Source of the DNA: Mytilinidion resinicola
Lineage: Eukaryota; Ascomycota; Dothideomycetes; Mytilinidiales; Mytilinidiaceae
Length of the DNA: 64,000 bases
Assembly (NCBI RefSeq): GCF_010093595.1
Contig: NW_022985456.1
Location: forward strand, 456,104-520,103
Reading direction: 5' to 3'
Shown here: positions 21,300 to 32,322 of the stretch, in pieces
Layout of the letters: every line of letters starts with the position of its first letter
Position numbering within the stretch: position 1 is the first letter of the stretch
The notes under the pieces: generated by a model
The model's database searches: none
The model's input: only the letters and a program-made list of their open reading frames with translations
What the model was told of the DNA's origin: nothing
Program-made: the position numbers and the translations under genes

Positions 21300-22725
21300 G
21301 GTGACCGAATTTGTGGGGTAGATGTGGGCTACGGCGTGTAGATGGTTTTCAGCAACTAGTGCAATGTTTTTGGAGAAAGCTTCTGGATCAGCTCGGTCTG
21401 CGGGCTATGATGTCCATTTGTGAGAGCTTTTTGGAGCACGAGGCTGAGCCTGAGCCTGTGCGTCGGTCAAGCTCTGAAGCCTGGGAGCAATCTTCAGCCG
21501 TTTGCATAATTTAGAATCTGCGCGTCACACTGCCTAGAGCGGCGCTTGTCGTTGATAAGACAGACTGAGATTTGCCCTCGTGATTGGCCTCTGAAGGTTC
21601 CAACTTGGTTCCACGGAGAGCATTATTCAGCTGCTTGCATGTGGTATGGCTTGGGAGTGTGGGGGCTGGGAGAGATCCTCAGCTACATGCATGCAGTATT
21701 GCAGGAAGACGTGCCCATCCGCTCAGGCCACACTCTTGTGAAGCGGGAATTGGATATGCTAGCAGGGATGGCCGCCAACCTGTTGATGCCACCCTCTTGT
21801 GGAATGGCGAGTTCTGCAGGTGTTCAGTCAGGTGGCATGGGACCCGTTCAACTGGTTCTATCCATGAATCTGTGCTTTTGATCAAGGCTTAAAAACTTGT
21901 TCCTTTAGCGCTGTGGCGCTGTAGCATTCTAAAACCTACCTATCAGACAACAAAAGGTGGAAGTTATGTTGCAGCAAGGCATACAGAGTTATCAGCTAAA
22001 CAGATCCTACCACCTGACGCACCAATAGCAGGCAGGCCGACCCGAACAGTATTCTACGAGTCTGATTAGGCCCACAGCCTCGTTACAAAGGCGAAATTTA
22101 GCCAGCGTTGGTTAGAAAGAAGCGGGAGCTTTTGACATGAGACCGGCTAACGGAGCTTTCTAGTAGTAAACACTTACGAGATTTGCTATTCTACCAAAAT
22201 GTAGTCGGAGATGTCCAAGGGTAGTGGCTCAGCGGTAGGCCCGTGAGCGATAGAGCGGCTCGTCCCGCGATCAGACTAAAGAGTGGTCACAGTGAGTCCC
22301 GTGCATGGGGCCGAGCCAGTGGCGAGGTAGTCAGGATAGTGTATTGTAGGTACCAGCGCCAGCGTCCACTTCAACCGAACCCGCCCTGCCGCTCTCAATG
22401 ATAGGGCCTAGACATCCGCAACGGGAGCATCGCTAACTCTTTCAATCTAGACAGCTTCTTCACCGACTCTTGGAGCGGGGCCCAGGCGGAAATCGTGCTC
22501 TAAACTATGACATACGGCGAGGCTGAGGCTGAGTATGTAGTGAGGTGCAGCAAGGCTGTGACTTGAGGTGCGTCGAGGTGGAGTACGGTCGCTGAAATGT
22601 CTTGGCTGGGCGGATGTAGGGCGTAACGACGCTCAACGGCCCCCAAACTGTACCTTCGTGCAGCCCCTTCTCGTAATCTGTCGGTGGAAGTCGATGAGAG
22701 AGGTTTAATTTGCGATTACTCCGAT

Positions 22726-23124
22726 CACGTGATAACAAGAATGGAGGACAAAAGATGTCGATTCTATATAGGAATCTAGCTAGGCTATATACACGTAGGG
22801 AGGGCCCGTGCGGCCCTAAATATTGACTAGATCTATAGTAGGAAGGCCTCCTAGTATAGATCTACACATCACGTGTATAGAAACCTATACATCACGTGTC
22901 TAGCCATCACGTGCCCGAATATCAGCCGGACGCTGAGAATTCCACAAATTGGCCGCATTAGCCTTTGCATTGTTACACAGCGTTTATGAAATGCACTAAC
23001 CACAGGATGCGCGAAGGAGCTGCACAGCATATCATCACGTCCGGTGACCTACCACCGTGTTTTATGAGGATATTACGTCACGTGACATAATCTTGGTGGC
23101 AAATTTTATAGATTGGATCACGTG
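22726..23124. promoter_or_regulatory. Cluster of six CACGTG motifs
   Basis: CACGTG occurs at 22726, 22870, 22893, 22908, 23079 and 23119. By chance about 0.1 would be expected in 400 bp. CACGTG is the E-box recognised by basic helix-loop-helix factors, but two copies lie within the arms of the 23049-23154 hairpin and others in short palindromes. They may be a property of repeats rather than of gene control. Confidence 0.45.
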
Positions 23125-23154
23125 ACGGAATCTCCTCGTAAAACACGGCGGTAG
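23049..23154. mobile_element. MITE-like hairpin, 106 bp, ~38-bp inverted ends
   Basis: The left end CTACCACCGTGTTTTATGAG and the reverse complement of the right end agree over about 38 bp with a handful of transitions, and both carry GTCACGTGA at their inner edge. It has no coding capacity. It is unrelated in sequence to the MITE in the NLR intron at 12987-13128. Target-site duplication is uncertain. Confidence 0.7.
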
Positions 23155-23630
23155 CGCGGAAACTGAGTCGATCCCAGTAAACCACCTTTTCTGGGCTAAT
23201 GTTGAGTCAGCTTGAGGATTGATTGGCTAAGAGGCTGCTATTACCCCTTAAAGGCGTCCGAAAATACTGCCTTATACGGTGATTTTGTGGCTTGATTTTA
23301 GCGCTGGGTTGCCGGACGTGAGTGTAATCCTTCGAATCTTTGCTCGCTCGATCGCTCTAGTTATGAAAAAGAAGAGCAGTATCAGACTTCTTGCACGACT
23401 TATTAATCGGTATAAGACACCCAGGTTTTGGTGCAATGGCTTATGCGCAAAGCAAAATGCGCGTGTATTAGTACTAAGAAGCATTAGGCAGCAACTCCAA
23501 TTCACTCTCAGCCTCGATGTTCGCCCATAAGTTCCCATGTTCGATCTTCCCTCTCCATGCTTAGGAAAGCTCTCGAATGAGTGCTGATGCGCTCTGTTAT
23601 CTGTAGCCGTTCAGGACGTTGCCCTCCGTC

Positions 23631-26600
23631 ATGTCTACTTCGGTAGCAAAATCTTCGCGGCTAAAGCCCGAAATTCGTCTGGCTCAAGCTGTTTCCCAGT
23701 TCGAAGGAGACCTTTCAAGCGAGCAGAAAACTGCCTTCCGTACCAATAAGTCTCAATCGCTACATTCCCCTCCAGATCCCTGCGATGTTATGCGACTCAC
23801 AGCCGAGATTGACCGCCGCGTGTCTGGAAAGGGTGGCGGCCGTTGTTTTGGACCTCGTTTTATGAATTTCGTACAGGTAGTCCAGCAATTTGCTGCGCTT
23901 GGGGACATTGTTGTAGGAGGCTCTCAGAATATAATCGCATGCAGCGTCTGGTCGCTAGTGCGGGTGTCATTACTTGTTAGTGTTTCAACCTCCTTGGCTG
24001 GTTTCTCTGCTAATCTCATCAAAAGGCAATTGTGAACTTCTCGTCCTACCTCGAAAAGCTTTCGACCCTCTTCATGACCGTTGGTCGCTCAGCACCACGC
24101 TACCAAAGCATGGCCATACTCTATCCTCGATCCAAATGTCTACAATCAAACCTATCTGAATACTTTATTGTAGTAGTTCGCCTTTGCCATCAGCTATTGA
24201 AATTTACACAGAAGTCGGCGATTCGACAAGTCGTGTCTACCTTAAGCGACTCGGACTTGAAGATGTTTCAATCAGAGCTCGATCGCTGGGCGAATTCGAT
24301 CAAGGAGGAGATAAACTTCCTAGTGGCAAACCAGGTTGAGGAAGAAGCCCAAGAGAATTTCCACTTCAGGGTTCGATCTAGCAAGTTTTACAAATCCGCA
24401 TCGCACGAGCAAAAACTAGCCACAAACCTTCGAGTCCTCGAATTCTGCTCTAAGTATGATCAAGAGACGACGTGGAAACAGACTCGAAAAGTCGGAAACA
24501 CAAACCTCTTCAGTCAGGTCGCCGAATACCAGGACTGGAAAACCAAAGATACGTCCTGCACACTCATATACACAGGCAAATTAGGATCGGGGAAGTCTGT
24601 CTTGCTTGCAAACATTGTCGACGATCTGCATATTCACGACGGAGGTAAGGATATTGCAGTAGCCTATTTCTTTTGCAGGCACGACATTGCGGAGAGCTTG
24701 AAGGCACAGACAGTTATTGGTTCTCTAGCGCGACAATTGTTACGCACGGTACCAGACCTTGCTATGGTAGCAGATTTGTGCGAAAGGACCACTTCAGCCC
24801 CAGATTTCGGAACAGTAGGCAATTTGCTCCATCACGCCTTTCCATCTCATCGTAAAGCGTACTTCGTCCTTGACGGGATGGACGAATGTAACCCTTCGGA
24901 GAGAGACACACTGGCTCAAGAACTCCGGAAGCTCCAGAAGACCCTTACGCTCCTTGTCTGCGTTTCATTCAGACTAGATCCAAACACCGCATTGGAATTG
25001 AACCCCGAACAGTTTGCTGCCGCTGCTACAACTGCAATCCCCGATAATAACCCTGACATCGAGGAATTTGTTGAGGCGGAGTTAGCGAGATGCCTAGAGT
25101 GCAGAAAGCTGGTATTAGGGGATGCTGCTCTTATAATAGAGATACAAGATGCTCTCTTACAGGGATCTCAAGGAATGTTCCTCTGGGTGGCTCTCCAAAT
25201 CCAGTCCTTGTGTAATATGAAATCAGACCAGGATATCCGCGATGCTTTAGCGGATCTTCCCGAGGATCTTTCAGAAACGTTTTCTCGGATTCTACGGCGA
25301 TCGGAAGGACCGGGAAAGTCTTACCAGAGACAAATACTACAGCTCGTCACAGCAGCCTACCGGTACTTGACAATAGACGAGCTTCGAGAAGCCCTGAGTG
25401 TAGTTCCAGGAGACCAAGTCTGGAATCCTTCAAGGCTCCTGAACGACGTATATTCGACGCTGGCTTGCTGCGGATGCCTCCTCACTGTTGATGAAGAGGA
25501 GTCCACTATACGTTTCATACACCATAGCGTCAAGCAGTTCCTCCTGGGTGGTTTCCAAGACTCAACCAACACAGCTTTCACGATGGACAGCGCACAGAGG
25601 ACGATGGCAGATATTGTTATCACCTACCTCAACTACGGCGTCTTTGGAACCGAACTAAGCACAATGAAAGTTCCACAAATAAGAACAGCCTCAGCGCCGT
25701 CTAGCATCATTCTTTCAGCTCTAGGAGCTTCAAGCAGTGCCCGAACTGCATTGAAATTCTTGAAGTCTAAAAAGCGAGCTGACTTTGATATTGGCAAGAC
25801 TATTGCAGAAGCGCGTAAACCGTTCCAGTCTCATTTGGTGGACGCATTTTTCTTCCACCCTTATGCTAAGACGTACTGGCTACAGCACGCCCCGTACTTC
25901 TCGGAGCAAGAGCTAATTATGTGTGACTTTCTACTCGGACTTGTGAAAGGAAAGATCAGGAACTCGACCTTTCCTGACAAAGAGGGTAATACATTGCTCT
26001 GGTGGGCGGTTAAAGGGGGTCACGGGGCCGTCCTCAAGCTACTGCTTGAGACGGGCAAGATCGACGTCGAGTCTGCGGATGAGGATGGACGCACGCCGCT
26101 ATATTGGGCAGCAGAGAACGGCCACGAAGCCATGGTGAAGCAGCTGCTGGCGACGGGTAAGGTCGACGCCAACAACAACAGGCTCGGTCAGACGCCGCTG
26201 TTGGGGGCGGCTAAGAACGGGCATGAGGCTGTGGTAAAGCTGCTGCTAGCAAAGGACCAGGCCGAGGTCGACTCCAAAGACAACGAATATGGTCGGACGC
26301 CCCTGTCGTGGGCGGCTGAGATCGGGCATGAGGCTGTGGTGAAGCTGCTGCTTGAGACGGGCAAGGCCAATGTCGAGGTTAAGGATAAGATTGGCGGGCA
26401 GACGCCGCTATCGGCGGCAGCACGGTACGGGCACGAGGCCGTTGTCAAGCTACTGCTTGAAACAGGCACGGTCGACGTCAACTCTATTGATAATTCTGGA
26501 AACCCTCTCGTCAGCCTTAGGGGTTATTCTGGAAACACACCGCTATTCTGGGCAGCAACAAATGGGCATGAGGCCGTTGTTAAGCTGCTGCTTGTAATAG

Positions 26601-27172
26601 GTAAAGCCGACATGGCCTTGAAGTGTAAGGACGGACGTACGCCGCTATCAGCGGCGGCGCACTGTGGGCAAGAGGCCGTGGTTAAGCTACTGCTCGCGAC
26701 GGGCAAAGCCAACATTAATTCCAGAGATAGATACGCATCAACGCCACTGGCGGGGGCGGCAAGGTATGGCCATGAGGCCGTTGTTAAGCTGCTGCTCGAG
26801 GCGAAGGCCGACGTCAACACCACGGATCAAGGCGGATTCACGCCACTATCACTGGCGGCAAAAATGGGGCAAGAGGCCGTGGTCAAGCTGCTGCTTGAGA
26901 CGGGCAAGGCCAACGCCAACATCAGAAATAGTGTCGGATCCACGCCGCTATTATTGGCGGCAGAAAAAGGGCACAAGGCCGTTGTCAAGCTACTGCTTGA
27001 GTCGGGCAAGTTCGACGTCAACATCAAATATAGTGTCGGATCCACGCCGCTATTATTGGAGGCAAAAAATAGGTATAAGGCTCTTACTAAGCTACTGCTC
27101 GAGACGGGCAAAGTTGACATCTACACCAAGGAACCAAGGACAGACGCTGCTGGCATGGGCGGTACAAAATGA
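23631..27172 (+). CDS. NACHT-ankyrin NLR
   Basis: Exons 23631-23975 and 24026-27172 (50-nt intron with GCTAATC branch) give 1163 aa. An N-terminal fungal helical domain of the DUF7708 kind is followed by a NACHT-type NTPase (P-loop GKLGSGKS near residue 299, YFVLDGMDECN as Walker B), a winged-helix region (LPEDLSETFSRIL..., TIDELREALSV, FIHHSVKQFL), and eleven ankyrin repeats built on GHEAVVKLLLETGK. The ATG at 23631 is preferred over an upstream in-frame TTG. The repeats are strikingly alike at DNA level, typical of fungal NLR recognition arrays under concerted change. A twelfth repeat (QTLLAWAVQNEHDAVVELL) follows in the next frame, so one base appears lost near 27130 and the annotated frame ends at a TGA at 27170. 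Fungal NLRs of this build act in non-self recognition and cell death. Confidence 0.88.
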
Positions 27173-29209
27173 GCATGATGCCGTTGTTGAGCTGCTACAA
27201 TCGCATATCAACCTCCTTGGGTAACATATATCGCCTCATACCCAACCATAACCTGTTACCACCCTCTTCCTATATACTCTTTAGGTGGTATACAATGGAT
27301 TCAAGGAGGCGATATGTTACAGCAAGTCAGCCACGCTTTCGGTCAAGGGCGGTACCTTCGACTTCGCCTGAAATTCACTAGCCCTGTACTGGATGGTTGG
27401 AGTTGGCGTCGACTGATTCAGATTTCGGCTTCACCGGAGGCATCGTATGGATGCTACGTACAGGCCCGCGCCGCGACCAACACCATCCTCAATCCTCCAG
27501 CTCTGCCCTTGGATATTCCGTACAGTGCCTGCATTTTCGTTTTTCTTTCATTCAGTGTTCAAGGGTAGAACGGGCTGGTCCCCATTTGCTACAGTCACAA
27601 TCTCGTTCGAAGGTATTTGCAGCGGTTTCCATACATCTTGTCTTTCCTACGGTTTCTTCAGGAGATATAATGAACCATCTCCCTCTCCCGTCTGATCCTA
27701 GCCTCAACCCTGACGTATCCTATTTGTGCACCGAAACCGTATACGGCGGCCCATTTGCCATATGTGATACGCGCTCCGGCTAGAGCTAGACATCCGTAGC
27801 CGGCCTGGCTGATCTCAAGCGCACTGGGGAGGACGTGAGTAAAGAGCAAACGACCTCGTTCCTGCAGACTCGGACATACTTTGAACTTCTCAACGAGACA
27901 CTCAGGGGATGGAGCTCCGATGTTCGGAAGCAATTCATTGCAGCGGGAAAGAGTAGCCAATATAAAATTTCCACCATGCCTAAGCCAGATCGCTCTAGAT
28001 TGCCGCGAGGATCGAGAGAGATCCGTCGCGAAGCGCTACGGCCTAGGTTTTGGATCGAAATGTTACAAAGACTCCCGGATCTAACCGTACAACCGCTTTT
28101 TTGATCGACGTGGCGTGCCCGTGGTGGGCCTGCGAGTATTTGGTTCCAGTATTCGACATAAGCGAGGACCTATGTATCAGTGCTGTGATAATAGAATGAG
28201 GAGATTTCGACCGATGAGTGGTGAAAGACTCTGTCCAGGATTTCGGTCGTCTTTCTACAAAGAGTTACAGATCTGACCGTTCAACAGATTTTTATCATAG
28301 ACGCAGCGTGGACACGGCGTCACCTCGGTGTGGTCGTGTTTTATACCAGATTCACGGCCTGGGAATCGGGGTAAAGTTGGAAAGGTCGAGCTTGAGCTCA
28401 TAGAAAAGTCATGAAGTACCTTTTCAAGTACATACAGTCTTTCTTCGTACGAAGTAATATATTGAACCGCGTGACAGATGTTATGCAGTCACTACCACGT
28501 GCGTATCACATGCACATCACGTGCTATGACGATAGGTTGATTCCTGGCCATACTTAGAGCTCTTGAGGTTGAGTCGCAGGAAGCAGCTTTGCGTAGGCTA
28601 TGATCTGGCTCCAATTGCTGCTTTCTGTGACCTGTTTTGTTACCCGGGGAGGCTTGCGATGGTTTGGTAGAGCAGACAATCGGGCTTCAGGCTGGGGATG
28701 CTAGTGTCTGGTGGCTTAGCGAGTCTAAAGACTGATCGAATTGATGCACTTCCGTCTCTTCTAGTTTTTGGAATGCGATTTGGAGCGCCCTTGACAGTGG
28801 TAGAGAAGTGTGCTTGCATGAAACTGATTTGAAATATCACCACCTGGTGTATCAATTACCAAGCTATACCGCTGTAAACCACTCGTAAACGCCAGCACCC
28901 AGACGGATTGATAATCCAGGAACTGACCTGCTCCACAAGACTTCGTCTTTTTCGATGCCAACTGGAGACCGATCTGAACAAAGCCGCATTGAGCGAGCCA
29001 ATCACGGCCATAATCAGAGCTGAATCCCTGGACGGGGACGAACCGAAGCTGCGGAGCGCTGGCGTTGCCACATGCATATCGTTGGCGTCCAAACGCCAAA
29101 GCACAAAGATCGAAGGCTTGGCCCACTGTCTGCGAACCTCGCCCTCGGTAGTGACCTTCACTGACTTTCTTCATCTTGCTTCCACATTATCACTATGGAC
29201 TCAATCGTC
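27173..29209. other. Gene-free stretch with repeat traces
   Basis: Just after the NLR, an imperfect inverted repeat (GTAACATATATCGCCTC at 27221; GAGGCGATATGTTAC ending 27320) could be a small foldback element. Around 28070-28130 and 28250-28320 a TACAAAGA..CGGATCTAACCGT-like block is repeated with changes. Two CACGTG sites lie at 28496 and 28518. No gene was supported. Confidence 0.45.
28702..28902. repeat. Direct repeat A flanking the HET gene
   Basis: About 200 bp is shared with 32090-32292 in the same orientation. Both begin TAGTGTCTG, share CTGACAGTGGTA.. or TTGACAGTGGTA.., GATGAAACTGA or CATGAAACTGA and TATCAATTACCA, and end near CGTAAACGCCA. Identity is roughly 70% by eye. It lies just 3' of the HET gene. 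Confidence 0.7.
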
Positions 29210-31399
29210 TTACACCAGCGTAATCATTTCTTCCTCATATCCGTCCTTGTGAACAAACACCTCCCCTTGCATAAAATCATAGAAATAAGCCTGGCCAACT
29301 AATGTGAAGCACTCTTCTTCCGTTTTTGCTCGTCGAATTATCATTGGTACAGATACACCTTTGATGACAACCACAATGTCTCCAGCCCGCGCCTGTTGAG
29401 GGACCATTCCGACGTACCCCGTCTTCGTTGTGGCTACGCGCACGTGGAAGCAAAACCGACGGGCTTCTGCGTGAAATTTTTCTGCCCCCATGTTCATGTC
29501 TCCGAAATGTTGCCAAAAGGCGGGGAGTGACTCGTCATCATCTTGGTTTGCGTCATTTGGGGGTGTTACTGACTCGCTTTCGACCATGGCGACAACGCGT
29601 TTGACCTTTTCAACGAGGTAGCCAGGTTCGTACTGGCATTTTGTGATGTCCATGAATGATTTGTAGGAGTCGGTATAGTCTTCGCGTGCTCTCGGATTAG
29701 ACTTGGACTCAGGACTGCAGACCATAGTCCTCCACGTGATATTATTGTGATCCTGCTCCGTATATTGTGATGAACGTTTCAAAGAGCGATGGATTTCTTC
29801 TGCGATGGAGTATAAAGGAGGCCAATCCGAATGATCTTTCGAACTAGAAGATAAATTTCCAAGAGTATCGGAGTCTGCGTAGGAATGAGCCGTGGACTGA
29901 CGCTTTTGATCTTTTGCATGCTCGTGAGGTTGATTATTGTTGAAAGACTGCAGAGCCTCGTTGAGTAGTTTCATCATATGAAAAGGACGATTATATCGGT
30001 ATTTGTGAACGCAACCCGAGGATTCAATCTCGCTGATACGGAAGGCAGCAACGAGGATTTGACCTTGCTGTTTACTGAGATGCAGGTGGGGAATTGGTCC
30101 CCCTGCAGCCGGAATGGCATCCAGATTGTACGCTGTAGCCTTCGGGGCTGGATTCTCTGAGGGAAAACTGGGAAATGACCAGTCAGGAACCCACGAAGGC
30201 AAGTTCAACGACGGATCGCTGAGTGAGGCGTTCAAAAGAACCTTCGCGCCTTGGCCAGAGCTCATAAGAAACTCAGCCGTCCTGATGAATGTTTCACGGA
30301 CAGTTTCTGTATAGTCTGGTTGAAATCGACTACCCTTTCCTTCTTTAGAGAGATTAAGTAAACCAAATACTCGGTCCCTTGGGTCGGATGCGGAAGCATA
30401 TCTCGATATCTCCAGCACCTCAATTAGACCCCATTGTTTTAGTTCCTCTCCCGGAGATTGCATCATCCAGTTGCACATTCCTAGCTCATGCATGAGCGCT
30501 ACTTGAGAGCAACCCCTGATGTTAGGTTGTTCCCAAGGAAAGTTGACTTCCAACGAGAAGTTAAGGACTGGAAATCGATGGCCTATACATATTACTAAGG
30601 CCGAGAAGATGAAATCCGCTGAAGCAAGCCAAGTTCCGCACATTATGTCCATTTTCCTTGCTGCTAGAGCTTCCTGAAGAATCCAGACGCGGAAGAACCA
30701 AGGTCGAGAGAGAAACTTGCGAAGTACTTCCCATGACGCATCTTCAGAGGTGGGAAGGCCACAAGGACTCAAAGCCCAAGGCATACAGTGCATTTTTTTC
30801 AAATTGGCGTCGTTCAAAGTGAGCTCGTGGGCAGCACATATTCTTGCGAGCAATTCAGGTATCCGCTCGCTGCCGTCAGCCTCATGGCCCAGATATGCTA
30901 CCACTTTCTTAGCAGTCGAAAAGATGTCGTACATCAATTGGACTTGAGAATTCCGCTCCTGGAGATCCATCTGATTGATACAGACAAAGTCTACCCAAAG
31001 CAGACGTGGCTGATCTTCGAGTTGGAGAGAAAACAGCGCGGAGTGGAGATTATCGCTGATTGTGATCATATTGTCGTCTAGCCAAAGGACACGAGATGGA
31101 GCGGACTGGCCCCAAGTGTATGATAGGCACTCGTATGAGGGCAGTCCGGCAAGATCGACTTCGATCAATGTACCACATAAGTCCGTCTCGTGGAGTGTAC
31201 GGCCTAGGTATTTTTTGCTGATTTTGCTGGCGGAGCTTTCGTGTGATTCTGGAAACAGCTTCAGAAGCCTGATTTTCGTCCTTCCCTCGAGCCTCCTGTA
31301 AGGATATCGGCGGGCAATAGACAATACATTGCCGTCAGGAATGGAGTATAAAAGAGGGTCTGCGGCGAACGATTGAGCATGGAGTCGGGTAGAAGCCAT
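29210..31399 (-). CDS. HET-domain (heterokaryon incompatibility) protein
   Basis: This intact single-exon gene encodes 729 aa. The HET domain begins with YECLSYTWG at residues 89-97, followed by LWVDFVCINQ at 134-143, RNSQVQLMYDIF, and PWFFRVWILQE. The C-terminal half has the usual LPSWVPDWS and a closing AGDIVVVIKG.SVPMIIRR motif found in this group. HET-domain proteins are fungal effectors of vegetative incompatibility, related at the fold level to TIR domains, and cause cell death when activated. The gene sits at the distal edge of the accessory island, is flanked by direct repeats, and is followed by conserved genes from VPS24 onward. Confidence 0.92.
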   Translation of the reverse strand: MASTRLHAQSFAADPLLYSIPDGNVLSIARRYPYRRLEGRTKIRLLKLFPESHESSASKISKKYLGRTLHETDLCGTLIEVDLAGLPSYECLSYTWGQSAPSRVLWLDDNMITISDNLHSALFSLQLEDQPRLLWVDFVCINQMDLQERNSQVQLMYDIFSTAKKVVAYLGHEADGSERIPELLARICAAHELTLNDANLKKMHCMPWALSPCGLPTSEDASWEVLRKFLSRPWFFRVWILQEALAARKMDIMCGTWLASADFIFSALVICIGHRFPVLNFSLEVNFPWEQPNIRGCSQVALMHELGMCNWMMQSPGEELKQWGLIEVLEISRYASASDPRDRVFGLLNLSKEGKGSRFQPDYTETVRETFIRTAEFLMSSGQGAKVLLNASLSDPSLNLPSWVPDWSFPSFPSENPAPKATAYNLDAIPAAGGPIPHLHLSKQQGQILVAAFRISEIESSGCVHKYRYNRPFHMMKLLNEALQSFNNNQPHEHAKDQKRQSTAHSYADSDTLGNLSSSSKDHSDWPPLYSIAEEIHRSLKRSSQYTEQDHNNITWRTMVCSPESKSNPRAREDYTDSYKSFMDITKCQYEPGYLVEKVKRVVAMVESESVTPPNDANQDDDESLPAFWQHFGDMNMGAEKFHAEARRFCFHVRVATTKTGYVGMVPQQARAGDIVVVIKGVSVPMIIRRAKTEEECFTLVGQAYFYDFMQGEVFVHKDGYEEEMITLV

Positions 31400-32322
31400 G
31401 TTAGAAGGTGGTTCAAATTATATAGTAGCCAAGCGTCGAATTCGTAACATGCGAATACTTCTTTCCCTTGTCTAGATATGTATCGAGATTAATCCATAAC
31501 TAGGTGTTAGGCAGCAGTGACAAGGCTGTGAGGTTGCCATGGGCTTATCTATGCTGCATACCTAGGTAAGACTCGGCGCGTTAAGCCACACTAATTTGGG
31601 TCTGCATGCCCTCTCTGTATTTTGTCGCATGACAAACACCTATTTATTGGCTCTGGAGGAGTCGGCTAACGAACGTGCTAGTATTTGCCGCCTTTTACAG
31701 CGGCACATAATATTAGCATCAGATTCCATATTTATTGATCGTGATATCTTTGCATGTTTACATTTTGTTCTCTTTCTTCCACAGCTGCATTCAGAAGTCT
31801 CGGATTCATTGTGTAACCTAACGCAAAACCCGTGGATCCGGTCCTGTATGCTAATTCACGTGGACGTTCTAATTTTGATTGACGCGGCGTACATCACGAA
31901 GGGTGACTCAATCTTGTCTGCAATCAACGGCCCTAAGGTTAGATTGTAAGTAGGAAATCGCTATGGATTTTCCTCTGGCTACCATTGATGGAATCAGTCT
32001 CTCTTTGCCATATTATGATTCTGGTTCGGAGGCGCCAAAAGACTTCGACTCGTTTGGAAAGGAGACGGCCTGGCCTCAGGTCGGGACCATAGTGTCTGTG
32101 GTAGCTTAACGAGTCTAAGCATTGGGCAATCTCACTAGGCTCCGTCTCGTTCGGATTTCTGAAAGCGTGATGGGGTGCCCCTGACAGTGGTAAGAAAAGG
32201 TGCTGGGATGAAACTGACTTGAAAAATGATGGCCTAGTATATCAATTACCACGCCATACGGCCGTGAGCATTTCGTAAACGCCAATTCCCAAATGAAACC
32301 CTTCCGCTCTTGATCCGTACTA
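31400..32322. other. Intergenic region, no gene
   Basis: Upstream region of the HET gene, and the site of direct repeat B (32090-32292). The small plus-strand frame at 31596-31949 has no similarity I recognise. Confidence 0.45.
32090..32292. repeat. Direct repeat B flanking the HET gene
   Basis: Counterpart of the repeat at 28702-28902, same orientation, about 3.4 kb apart. The pair encloses the HET gene. Sequence divergence suggests an old duplication. No terminal features of an LTR (TG..CA with primer-binding site) could be shown. Confidence 0.7.

Larger units (their letters stand above)
21300..23630. other. 2.3-kb gene-free region between gasdermin-like and ankyrin NLR genes
   Basis: No coding gene was supported. 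It holds a cluster of CACGTG sites, a 106-bp MITE-like hairpin, and several short palindromes (for example around 22821-22865, centred on AGGCCT). A block at about 22215-22260 looks superficially tRNA-like but lacks a T-loop. Promoters of both flanking divergent genes should lie here. Confidence 0.5.

Noticed and set aside
22210..22320. Possible tRNA (GTGGCTCAGCGGTAGGC)
   Set aside because: No acceptor-stem pairing, no T-loop GGTTCGA box and no CCA-side match.
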